5,427 nt of DNA, from the NCBI GenBank assembly GCA_003649515.1, contig QMSC01000099.1, positions 1 through 5,427 of the forward strand. The letters are read 5' to 3'. A model generated the notes under the pieces. The model worked only from the letters and a program-made list of their open reading frames with translations, did not search any database and was not told the origin of the DNA. The DNA comes from Thermoprotei archaeon. Its GTDB lineage: Archaea > Thermoproteota > Thermoprotei > Thermofilales > B20-G17. Made by a program: the position numbers and the translations under genes. This document shows, one piece after another, positions 1 to 5,427 of the stretch; the first letter of the stretch is position 1, and every line of letters begins with the position of its first letter.

Positions 1-219
1 ATTTATAAGAAGGTTAGCAACGAAGAATTAAAGCTCATAAAGAGTATAAGAAGGAAGTACTATATACCAACATTGAAAGAGTACGTAGAAGCCTTAAAGG
101 AAGCTAATTGGAAAGTAGTAGAGATAATGCATAGGCATATCACACGCATAGAGCCTATACACCTTCACAGAGGAGCACAGTCACACATAAGTCCATATAT
201 AATAGCTGTAAAACAATAG
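1..219 (+). CDS. C-terminal end of a class I SAM-dependent methyltransferase, possibly TrmI-like (partial, 5' end outside window)
   Basis: Frame 1 is open from the first base to a TAG at 217-219, giving 72 residues with no start, so this is the 3' part of a longer gene. The visible residues read as a helix (LKEYVEALKEANW), a strand (KVVEIMHR), a basic and His-rich loop (IEPIHLHRGAQSHIS) and a last strand (PYIIAVKQ). That order fits the final alpha-beta-beta part of a class I SAM methyltransferase fold. From memory, archaeal tRNA m1A58 methyltransferases (TrmI) end similarly, with E-x(n)-R, then P-x-x-x-x-R-P, then an H-T-x-Y strand and A-x-K. Here the matching positions would be E, R, IEP..HR, HISPY and AVK. 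The TrmI proline and threonine are replaced, and the SAM-binding motifs are outside the window. The fold assignment is moderate and the TrmI assignment tentative. No terminator-like T run follows directly. Confidence 0.5.
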   Translation: MYKKVSNEELKLIKSIRRKYYIPTLKEYVEALKEANWKVVEIMHRHITRIEPIHLHRGAQSHISPYIIAVKQ

Positions 220-298
220 TCGGAATAAAATCACTAATAGGTTCTTAAAAATTCAGTATTATTTCAGTGTGAGTAGTAGTGTGTACACTTAATTAGAT

Positions 299-483
299 GT
301 GGTATCTCCCATCATAGAGGTTATTGAGCAGAAGGGTTTTGGAATAAAAATTAAACCCCTGCCAAACGTGGACGTTGTAGGGGCAAGAGCCGCAATGTAG
401 CTGAAATGGCAGAAATTACGCTAATACCCTATATTCACACAGTCAATAGGTATAGCATCGTGTATGCTGGACGTGGTGTTTAA
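299..483 (+). pseudogene. Short unidentified protein remnant with one frameshift
   Basis: A GTG at 299 opens a frame of 33 codons (VVSPIIEVIEQKGFGIKIKP, then LPNVDVVGARAAM) that stops at TAG 398-400. The next frame continues directly (NVAEMAEITLIPYIH, then TVNRYSIVYAGRGV) to TAA at 481-483. Both parts have protein-like composition: alternating hydrophobic strands, an amphipathic helix and few rare residues. One shift near 391-397 joins them into about 61 residues. No start with a good promoter is visible, so this is probably the surviving 3' part of a gene. I do not recognise the family. A chance pair of short open frames is a real alternative at this length. Confidence 0.35.
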
Positions 484-745
484 TTTCCGAAGTATTAATT
501 TATCAACAAACCCAGCAATAGCCAATGCTCTTCACTAATAGTACCCTTCTTATTCTCAACATACTCCCTAACAGTCTCTAACGTTATCACAATACCAGCC
601 TCTCATCAGAATTACTAACTCTAAAAAGTGCTACATTGAATGAAAGACCTGTATCACTATCTGTTAAGAAGCTGGTGTTGACAGAAACAACGTAGGTTTG
701 CAATATTTTGCTATTCTTGAACTGATTTACTAAGATGTTTTTAAG
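421..745 (-). pseudogene. Unidentified protein remnant with two frameshifts, directly downstream of vapC
   Basis: Three minus-strand pieces follow one another without a gap. Piece 1 (745 to 587) includes KILQTYVVSVNTSFL and TGLSFNVALFRVSNSDE and stops at TGA 587-589. Piece 2 (602 down) reads EAGIVITLETVREYVENKKG and then TISEEH. Piece 3 (from about 527 down) reads AIAGFVDKLILRKL and stays open to TAG at 421. Restoring one base at about 602-605 gives SNSDE-EAGIVITL, and one near 524-530 gives SEEH-x-AIAGFVDKL. The joined product has a beta-rich first half and a helical second half. No start codon is visible upstream, because the frame is closed by a stop at 746-748 inside the end of vapC. The 5' end is therefore lost or in yet another frame. 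The last part (after LRKL, below about 490) looks less protein-like and overlaps the plus-strand remnant, so the natural end was probably near 484. Family not recognised. Confidence 0.5.
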
Positions 746-1155
746 TTAAGTAGTGAACTAGGGTTTCCTCAATTACATTATTATTTAATTCTTTGAAGTC
801 CCTGTCAAAAGTGTAGAAGTGTTTGTATTTTAAACATACAGCTGTGGCTAAGATTAGTGAGTCTATTTCGGGAAGTTTATATGTTTTTCTAAGATGTGAA
901 GCTTTAGTGCATATACTTTGATTTAAGGGCTCTATTCTTAAATAGTTTATGTAATAGCGCTTTTATCTCAAGAAACTTAGCCTCAACACCTAATTTAACG
1001 CTAAACATGTGGATTTCATGTATAGATATTATCGATAGTGCTCTTGTAGCATGTCTTATGAGAATGTTTCTAGCAATATTAAACCTATTTTCCTCTCTAA
1101 ATAAGTAAGCTATTAACACATTTGTATCGTAGAATCCCCTACTCTCTTCCACCAA
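741..1155 (-). pseudogene. vapC: VapC-type PIN-domain toxin (ribonuclease), split by a single +1 frameshift
   Basis: The first frame starts at TTG 1155-1153 (GTG at 1152-1150 is an alternative) and begins GFYDTNVLIAYLF, the first PIN strand with its acidic residue (D10). It continues through SIISIHEIHMFSVKLG, which carries the second acidic residue (E47), and stops at 904. The second frame is open from 962 and gives RIEPLNQSICTKASHLRK, then LPEIDSLILATAV (D98) and FYTFDRDFKEL (D117/D119), ending in LVHYLT and TAA 741-743. Removing one base in the TTTAAGA tract at about 936-942 joins them into a 137-residue protein, a normal VapC length, with every PIN motif in order. In the PIN family these acidic residues bind Mg2+ and the protein cuts RNA. 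As read, translation yields an 83-residue product lacking the second half of the active site. The gene overlaps vapB by 17 nt, so translation is probably coupled. The shift could be a real inactivating mutation, a recoding site or a sequencing error. Confidence 0.85.
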
Positions 1156-1372
1156 CTTTTCTCTCCCTATCTAACTCCTCAGCTAAGTTCTTAACTTGGT
1201 AACCGGGATTAAGAATACCAGCTAACTCATTAAGGCTTAGTATTTTTTCAACAATAACTTTACTGTTTTTAACATAAACCTTAACGTAATCACCGGGAAC
1301 TATGTTCAATCTATCACAAACTTCCTTAGGCAAAGTTATTTGCCTTTTCCTAGTAACCTTAACAATACTCAA
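1139..1372 (-). CDS. vapB: VapB-type antitoxin, SpoVT/AbrB-fold DNA-binding protein
   Basis: A 77-residue protein starting at TTG (1372-1370). Residues about 3-44 form the swapped-hairpin AbrB/MazE domain: VKVTRKRQITLPKEV, then RLNIVPGDYVKVYVKNSKVIV. The signature is (S/T)-x-(K/R)-x-Q-(I/V)-T-(L/I)-P followed by a helix and a G-D-x-V turn. Residues about 45-77 (LNELAGILNP, then VKNLAEELDRERK) form the helical tail that in VapB proteins wraps round the toxin. The role is to neutralise VapC (stop overlapping the vapC start by 17 nt) and to bind the operon promoter as a dimer. An 8-bp inverted repeat over the TATA box, 29 bp upstream of the start, fits autoregulation. There is no clear Shine-Dalgarno sequence. 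The TATA spacing gives only a very short leader, as is common in Crenarchaeota. The gene is intact although its partner and most neighbours are frameshifted. Confidence 0.88.
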   Translation of the reverse strand: MSIVKVTRKRQITLPKEVCDRLNIVPGDYVKVYVKNSKVIVEKILSLNELAGILNPGYQVKNLAEELDRERKVGGRE

Positions 1373-1400
1373 GCGAAATCATTAAGACTACTTATTGCTG

Positions 1401-1423
1401 GTACTACTATATAAGAGTAGTAC
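1401..1423 (-). promoter_or_regulatory. vapBC promoter: TATA box inside an 8-bp perfect inverted repeat (candidate operator)
   Basis: GTACTACT at 1401-1408 and AGTAGTAC at 1416-1423 are perfect reverse complements separated by 7 bp. On the minus strand the centre reads CTTATATAG, a good archaeal TATA box. Transcription starting about 25 nt downstream would begin near 1380-1385, just before the vapB TTG at 1372. Another half-site-like ATAGTAG lies at 1431-1437, the reverse complement of CTACTAT at 1404-1410, so a second weaker pair may extend the site upstream. A dimeric AbrB-type antitoxin bound here would block TBP/TFB. That function is inferred from VapB family behaviour. The symmetry and position are seen directly. 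Confidence 0.65.
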
Positions 1424-1550
1424 TCTAAGATAGTAGGAATTTATTTAATAAGGATACTCTTTAATAATCAATTGGATTACCAAATCGAACCCTCCTGTGG
1501 AAGTCGCTTTAGACAATGTTTTTAGCTAATTATCAACCCTACCTCTAACT

Positions 1551-2838
1551 TCAATGAATATATATTACTATCTTGATTGCTGTGTTCGCTGGTATTAGTG
1601 TTTCTTGTAGTGCCTCGTAGTGTATATGCAGGGTTAGTGCTCTATTGTTGCATTGAGCCCTTTTACCTTTACGTTGTAGTCTGCTAGAGGCACACTGAAC
1701 ACGTATACGTCTAGGTCTATGCCGAGCCTCGACACGTAGCCTTGGACGACTACGGTTACATTGCCTATCTTTATGGTCTGGTTCACCTCATATATTGTCA
1801 CATTAACTATTGTTCCATTGGACAGTTGTATGGACACCGTTCGCTACCTCCGCCTTCTTCATTGTCTGTGCCTATTTTAAGTAAGGCAAGAACCCTTACC
1901 GCTATCGACATAGACTGTTATCTCCGCCTCCATCACGCCAGGCAATATGTACGTAGCGTTGGTGGTTACTACGGTTATGTTCTCCTCATTAACCATTACA
2001 CAGTATGCGAAGTTAGTCTTCTCCATAGCGCACCCAATCCAAGGAGCCTTAAACCACCCGGGAAGTCCCAATGCAGCATCAGTAACCTCAGTGTAAGTGT
2101 AGGGGTACTTATCTGCGAGAGATACTGGCGTGAGGAGGCAAACAACAGGTCGTAAAGTGAGTTGCCACCACGGTTCCTACTGTATAGTAGGGGTGGCATA
2201 GAGTTAAAACCCTCTATGTGGGTATTAATGTACCTAATACTATAATGTGGAATGTTAATTATTATTGAGGCCTCTGACTCGCCATCCCTATCGGCATCTA
2301 CGACTGGGCTTCTCGGGTACATTAGAACAGAGATTGTATAGCTCGAAGTAACAAGGTATCCCGTGTATGCTCCGAGGGTATTTGGAGGCGAACATGGATG
2401 TGGTGCTAGTAGCACTGGCACATAAGTATTTCCTAATTTTCTCACAGTAAAGGAGGTAATACTACCCCCAAAATCGAATCCTATATCAGTTAATATCGCT
2501 CTCCCTGTTATCTCTATGACTAATGTGCTGTAAAGCTTGGTTGCATCCATGTTCTCTGGATTAGATGCATTGCTAGTGTGAGGTGCTCTATGATGTTTCA
2601 GTACGCGGCTTCAAGTAAGGTAAAATACGATCTCTAAGGTAGTAGACCAGTATCTCTAGAGACACTATCGTACGCCTTATAGGGATGGAGAAATTAAAGT
2701 CCGATACGTAGACTCTTGCGACTAAGTTCCTTCCACATGGTCTCGTTAATTACTATGCTGCGTGTCACTATGAGTTCAGCACCGGGAAATAGCTCTACGA
2801 TTCCGATTCTAACTAGATTTTGATAAAGATTTTGATAA
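1551..2838 (-). pseudogene. Gene of about 430 codons for an unidentified, probably extracytoplasmic protein, broken by six frameshifts
   Basis: Seven consecutive minus-strand pieces in changing frames join into one protein. A (to about 2727): RIGIVELFPGAELIVTRS. B (about 2750-2590): ARVYVSDFNFSIPIRRTIV, then ILVYYLRDRILPYLKPRTE. C (2610 to about 2150): LYSTLVIEITGRAILTDIGF, then YTGYLVTSSYTISVLMYPRS, DADRDGESEASIIINI. D (2176-1877): WWQLTLRPVV, ADKYPYTYTEVTDAALG, LPGWFKAPWIGCAMEKTNF, NITVVTTNATYILPG, EAEITVYVDS. E: AVRVLALLKIGTDNEEGGG. F (1843-1634): SIQLSNGTIVNVTIYEVNQT, GNVTVVVQGYVSR, NVKVKGLNAT. G: RALTLHIHYEALQETLIPAN, AIKIVIYIH, TGA 1551-1553. Successive shifts are +1, +1, +2, +1, +2, +2, and no nonsense codon interrupts the chosen path. 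Beta-strand-rich Thr/Asn composition and N-x-T sites in D and F suggest export, and DADRDGESE resembles a Ca-binding loop. No start or signal peptide is visible, so the 5' end is probably lost at the 2815-2838 duplication. Family not recognised. Confidence 0.7.
2815..2838. repeat. Perfect tandem duplication, 2 x 12 bp
   Basis: AGATTTTGATAA occurs twice head to tail at 2815-2826 and 2827-2838. It lies exactly between the terminator-like T tract of the beta-helix gene and the recognisable beginning of the broken gene downstream. The unit is 12 bp, so it does not change frame. It may mark the point where the 5' end of the broken gene was lost. Confidence 0.85.
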
Positions 2839-2840
2839 GG

Positions 2841-2847
2841 AAAAAAA
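2841..2847 (-). terminator. T7 tract, probable archaeal intrinsic terminator of the beta-helix gene
   Basis: Seven consecutive A on the plus strand give TTTTTTT on the minus strand, 10 nt after the TAA (2858-2860) of the surface-protein gene. Archaeal RNA polymerase terminates at such T runs without needing a hairpin, and none is seen. It would separate transcription of this gene from the broken gene that follows. Confidence 0.5.
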
Positions 2848-2857
2848 CCTAGAATGA

Positions 2858-5425
2858 TTATTTACGTCTCTCTAAGACTTTGTACAGATATATGCCTGCT
2901 CCAATAACCAAAATTGAAGATATCACGTACACATAATTGTTCTCGGCAGACGAGGAACTATCTGGCATTACTAAGGATCCCCCAATACTTGGAGGAGATC
3001 CAAGGGCTATAGGCAGTCCTGTAAGGTTTGCTATTGAAGGCCTGGTCCGATTAGTTATTACTATCTCCACATATCCTACATAATCTCCGCTAGCAGAACC
3101 TCTAGTGAACACATTACATGGCTTCCACGCATTTTCTTCCTCATCCCACCAATAGGGAATGACCTTCCCTGAGGGGGTATTGTTTAGTTCGGAACTCCTG
3201 TAATATATTCTTATTATTATTTTAGTAACTACTGAGGGGTTATTAATGTTCACATCTATGAACTTAATTGAATTCTTGAGACCAACGTTAGCAGGATTCC
3301 CTAGATACTTCATAACTGAGACTAAGATGGAGCCAGTACCGCTACCATAGACTAAGGTGTCCGCTGTAGATGAGGCATTTAGGATAAGGGTAGTTTGCGG
3401 TGTTAATGTAGCTGAGCCCTTACTAGCTCCAATGTAACTAATAGGTCTGCCGGCAGGATAGGGCGCATTGAGCCATGGTGAGAACTTTACATTGCTTGAC
3501 ACCGGCTGCCCGGATCCATATCCGGCGCCTGAAGGTCCATTGATTTCGCCCCACCAGTTAAGGGTCGCGTTGACCTCAGGGTTCCCCAGGTCATTGCTCA
3601 GCCCAAACCCATTCCCTACGATATTGTTATAGTGCACGGACACATTCATGTTACCTAAACCTATCCAAACACCTGTTCCTCCTCCCGATAGGTTGTTCAT
3701 CAAGATCGCGATGTTGGTGTTGTTGGTTCGATATGTTAAATCAACACAGCTCCAGGACACATTCTTAATTTCATTATATTCAATCAAGACATTAGAGGAA
3801 TTATATACGAACACGCCCGAATGCCCTGTTGAGGAAATACTGTTCTCTATTATCTTCACGTTGGAGGCAAAGTGGATGTCAAAGCCTGACCAGTTAATGT
3901 TCTTGATGCTATTGTCCTCCATGACTAAGTAGCTACCCGAGCTTACGAACACGCCCGAATGCCCTGTTGAGGAAATACTGTTATATAAGGCCGTAGCGTT
4001 CCTGCAGGAGTAGATGCCTATGCCATCGTAGCCTGTTGAGGAGATATTGTTGCTCTCCACTCTTAGACTGCTCACATTGTAGAAATGTATCCCCGCTAAC
4101 CCAGTATGCGAAACCCTATTAGCCTTGACTTCAGCTCCTATAACGTTAACTAGGTCAATTCCTGCATTGCCAGTGTTATTGATTTTATTACCTTCAACTA
4201 CTACATTAGAGGAATTATATACGAACACGCCTCTTCCAAGAGCATCTAATAGGGTGTTATTCATTATCTCGATGTTGCTTGATCTCAGTAGCTCTACGGA
4301 GTCTATTGAGGCGTTTAATAGCTTGTTATTAAGGATTAGCATACCAGCTGAATATTCAACCCCTATCCCAGCTATTCCGGATATATTAAATATATCGTTG
4401 TTCTTGAGAACGATGTCTGTTCCGTTGACATAATATATAAGTATAGCGCGATTTTTACACATGGTTACAGTATTGTTTGTCACTGTAGTGTTAGCTATGA
4501 TGCCTCCTTTATGCGCATCAAGTATTATACCGTTATCGGAGACACTATATATTGTATTATTGTTCATGGTTATGTTAAGGGCTCTAGAGCATGGCGTCTC
4601 AGTATATATTATTAATCCTTCTCCATAAAGCACGTTGTATATGTCTCTTATGGTGTTATTCCTGACTACTACATCTCTAACTGTTTCATCGTATGGATAT
4701 ACCAGTATCCCGTCTATTATCCCTTGCGTTTGGTCCACTCCTCTAAGATATGCAATCTTATTGCCAGTAACTATCGTGTCGTTTGACTCCACGCCTATGC
4801 CTATGGAGGCGGTGCCTGTAATTATTGACATATTGTGTATGTAATTATTTTTTATGTTAAATTTCTCTCCCCATAGCCACATGCCGGAATCAGAGTATGC
4901 TATTTCATTACCAGTTATATTTCCATTATTACACTTACATTTAAACCCTATTAAAATGGCGTAACTATTTATTTCGTAGAATCTGCTGTTCTCTACATTA
5001 AAGTTACTTACATTGTCGAGTATCACAGCAAAGTCTCCTCCATATACTGTTACGTTCCTTATTATGAAGTACTTAGTTGTATTGGCCACGAATATGCCGA
5101 CGTTCACAGTGGTGTTCCATGGAGACTGTATACTCATGTTAGCCTCTATCACCCAGTTGGCTATGACATATGGGTTCTCTCTGGTACCGTTTCCACTCAC
5201 CACTCCATTTTCCTCTGTGAACTCTGAGTCTCCGACGATGTATATGGATTTATGGTTCGACTTAGGTAAGTGGAGACTAGGCGAAGAACTTGCGTCAATT
5301 GAGTCTCTCGATGTTCCTAAACTGGGTCTCTTTAAGTCAAAAATTCTTCCAGTAAATTCTTGAATATCTTTAGAGTCTTGAGGGCTACTGGCGTACAATG
5401 TTGTAAGCGACGCCGCTAGGAACAC
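2858..5425 (-). CDS. Large cell-surface parallel beta-helix protein (PbH1/NosD-like repeats), C-terminally membrane-anchored; 5' end probably outside window
   Basis: 855 residues from the first codon in view (GTG 5425-5423) to TAA 2858-2860, with no frame break. Residues 1-13 (FLAASLTTLYASS) look like the end of a signal peptide. It lacks a basic N-region, so the true start is probably beyond 5427 (5426-5427 could also complete an xTG codon). Residues 79-92 (NGTRENPYVIANWVI) are the typical entry motif of archaeal NosD-like proteins. About 95-620 is a right-handed beta-helix of PbH1 coils with Asn ladders. Between N367 and N551 the coils repeat exactly every 23 residues. The helix ends with NWWGEINGPSG (623-633) and KFSPWLN (647-653), the usual cap. 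About 668-805 is a beta-sandwich-like domain (IKFIDVNINNP, IIIRIYYRSSEL, IPYWWDEEENAWKPC). It is followed by a Ser/Pro linker, a transmembrane helix (about 831-850) and the cytoplasmic end ERRK. More than twenty N-x-S/T sequons suggest heavy N-glycosylation. Likely role: surface-layer-associated binding or carbohydrate contact. No catalytic residues can be assigned. Confidence 0.85.
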   Translation of the reverse strand: MFLAASLTTLYASSPQDSKDIQEFTGRIFDLKRPSLGTSRDSIDASSSPSLHLPKSNHKSIYIVGDSEFTEENGVVSGNGTRENPYVIANWVIEANMSIQSPWNTTVNVGIFVANTTKYFIIRNVTVYGGDFAVILDNVSNFNVENSRFYEINSYAILIGFKCKCNNGNITGNEIAYSDSGMWLWGEKFNIKNNYIHNMSIITGTASIGIGVESNDTIVTGNKIAYLRGVDQTQGIIDGILVYPYDETVRDVVVRNNTIRDIYNVLYGEGLIIYTETPCSRALNITMNNNTIYSVSDNGIILDAHKGGIIANTTVTNNTVTMCKNRAILIYYVNGTDIVLKNNDIFNISGIAGIGVEYSAGMLILNNKLLNASIDSVELLRSSNIEIMNNTLLDALGRGVFVYNSSNVVVEGNKINNTGNAGIDLVNVIGAEVKANRVSHTGLAGIHFYNVSSLRVESNNISSTGYDGIGIYSCRNATALYNSISSTGHSGVFVSSGSYLVMEDNSIKNINWSGFDIHFASNVKIIENSISSTGHSGVFVYNSSNVLIEYNEIKNVSWSCVDLTYRTNNTNIAILMNNLSGGGTGVWIGLGNMNVSVHYNNIVGNGFGLSNDLGNPEVNATLNWWGEINGPSGAGYGSGQPVSSNVKFSPWLNAPYPAGRPISYIGASKGSATLTPQTTLILNASSTADTLVYGSGTGSILVSVMKYLGNPANVGLKNSIKFIDVNINNPSVVTKIIIRIYYRSSELNNTPSGKVIPYWWDEEENAWKPCNVFTRGSASGDYVGYVEIVITNRTRPSIANLTGLPIALGSPPSIGGSLVMPDSSSSAENNYVYVISSILVIGAGIYLYKVLERRK
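3789..3817. repeat. 29-bp perfect direct repeat, copy 1 (second copy at 4203-4231)
   Basis: Identical to 4203-4231, offset by 414 bp, which is exactly six 23-codon coils. Both encode GVFVYNSSNV (residues 537-546 and 399-408). It overlaps the 39-bp repeat copy at 3806-3844, so one coil shares exact DNA with two different coils, a mosaic pattern. Confidence 0.9.
3806..3844. repeat. 39-bp perfect direct repeat, copy 1 (second copy at 3944-3982)
   Basis: Identical to 3944-3982, offset by 138 bp, which is exactly two 23-codon beta-helix coils. Both copies encode NSISSTGHSGVFV in the surface protein (residues 482-494 and 528-540). Identity is complete at DNA level, including silent positions, while the intervening coil differs. 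This suggests recent duplication or gene conversion. Confidence 0.9.
3944..3982. repeat. 39-bp perfect direct repeat, copy 2 (first copy at 3806-3844)
   Basis: Partner of the copy at 3806-3844. It encodes residues 482-494 of the surface protein. The flanking bases differ on both sides, so the repeat is bounded at 39 bp. On its left the two coils diverge into SSGSYL here versus YNSSNV in the other copy. Confidence 0.9.
4203..4231. repeat. 29-bp perfect direct repeat, copy 2 (first copy at 3789-3817)
   Basis: Partner of 3789-3817. It encodes the coil at residues 399-408 of the surface protein. The flanking coils differ from those of the other copy, so the match is a local patch and not part of a long duplication. 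Confidence 0.9.
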
Positions 5426-5427
5426 CA

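Noticed and set aside
281..288. Palindrome GTGTACAC
   Set aside because: Only 8 bp, with no second copy, TATA box or gene start in a fitting position.
1471..1500. tRNA-like T-loop (minus-strand GGGTTCGATT)
   Set aside because: The flanking bases do not form a 5-bp T stem (GAGGG against TGGTA) and no acceptor, D or anticodon arm is found.
1445..1516. Minus-strand mini frame of 24 codons (TTG start, includes GGFDLVIQLIIKEYPY)
   Set aside because: It is too short and isolated to call. It could be a scrap of a gene between vapB and the broken gene, but chance is as likely. Nothing else is seen between 1438 and 1550.
1742..2155. Plus-strand open frame of 137 codons
   Set aside because: It lies antisense to the broken minus-strand gene, is Tyr/Ser/Cys-rich with no domain-like pattern, and the minus-strand frames give a far more protein-like product.
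3789..4231. Regularly spaced exact repeats resembling a CRISPR array
   Set aside because: The spacing is a multiple of 69 bp inside an intact frame, and the repeats encode beta-helix coils. There are only two copies of each and no spacers of uniform length.
3648..5363. Four plus-strand open frames (3648-3932, 4125-4433, 4635-4844, 5013-5363)
   Set aside because: All are antisense to the intact beta-helix gene. Their recurring motifs (such as LEELYTNTP) only mirror the coding repeats on the other strand.

Overview
The window looks like chromosomal DNA of a thermophilic archaeon, most likely a crenarchaeote (Thermoprotei). The grounds are protein-like frames rich in ATA (Ile) and AGA/AGG (Arg), TTG and GTG starts without a clear Shine-Dalgarno site, a TATA-type promoter a short way upstream of a start codon, a SpoVT/AbrB-type VapB with a PIN-type VapC, and a large asparagine-rich parallel beta-helix surface protein with a C-terminal membrane anchor. 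No species can be named from this sequence.

Layout. Bases 1-219 (+) are the last 72 codons of a gene resembling the C-terminus of a class I SAM-dependent methyltransferase, best matching the TrmI (tRNA m1A58) type from memory. Bases 299-483 (+) hold a short protein-like remnant with one frameshift. Bases 421-745 (-) hold an unidentified protein remnant with two frameshifts. Bases 741-1372 (-) are a VapBC toxin-antitoxin operon. The antitoxin gene is intact and the PIN toxin gene is complete except for one extra base near 936-942. An 8-bp inverted repeat encloses its TATA box at 1401-1423. Bases 1551-2838 (-) carry one gene of about 430 codons broken by six single-frame shifts. Its pieces lie in all three minus frames but join into one continuous secreted-looking protein of unknown family. 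A 2 x 12 bp tandem duplication and a T7 tract (minus strand) separate it from an intact beta-helix surface protein gene, 2858 to the window end (-), which runs off the right edge.

Reading of the whole. The left half is a graveyard or a poorly resolved stretch. Ten frame breaks fall between 299 and 2840, yet the joined pieces show no internal nonsense codon. The right half has 2.57 kb of open frame with none. The two interpretations are very recent decay of an accessory region and indel errors in the consensus. The genes do not form an obvious pathway. The only clear functional unit is vapBC with its operator. The beta-helix protein is a stand-alone cell-surface protein whose central coils repeat exactly every 23 residues and share exact DNA repeats, which points to recent internal recombination.
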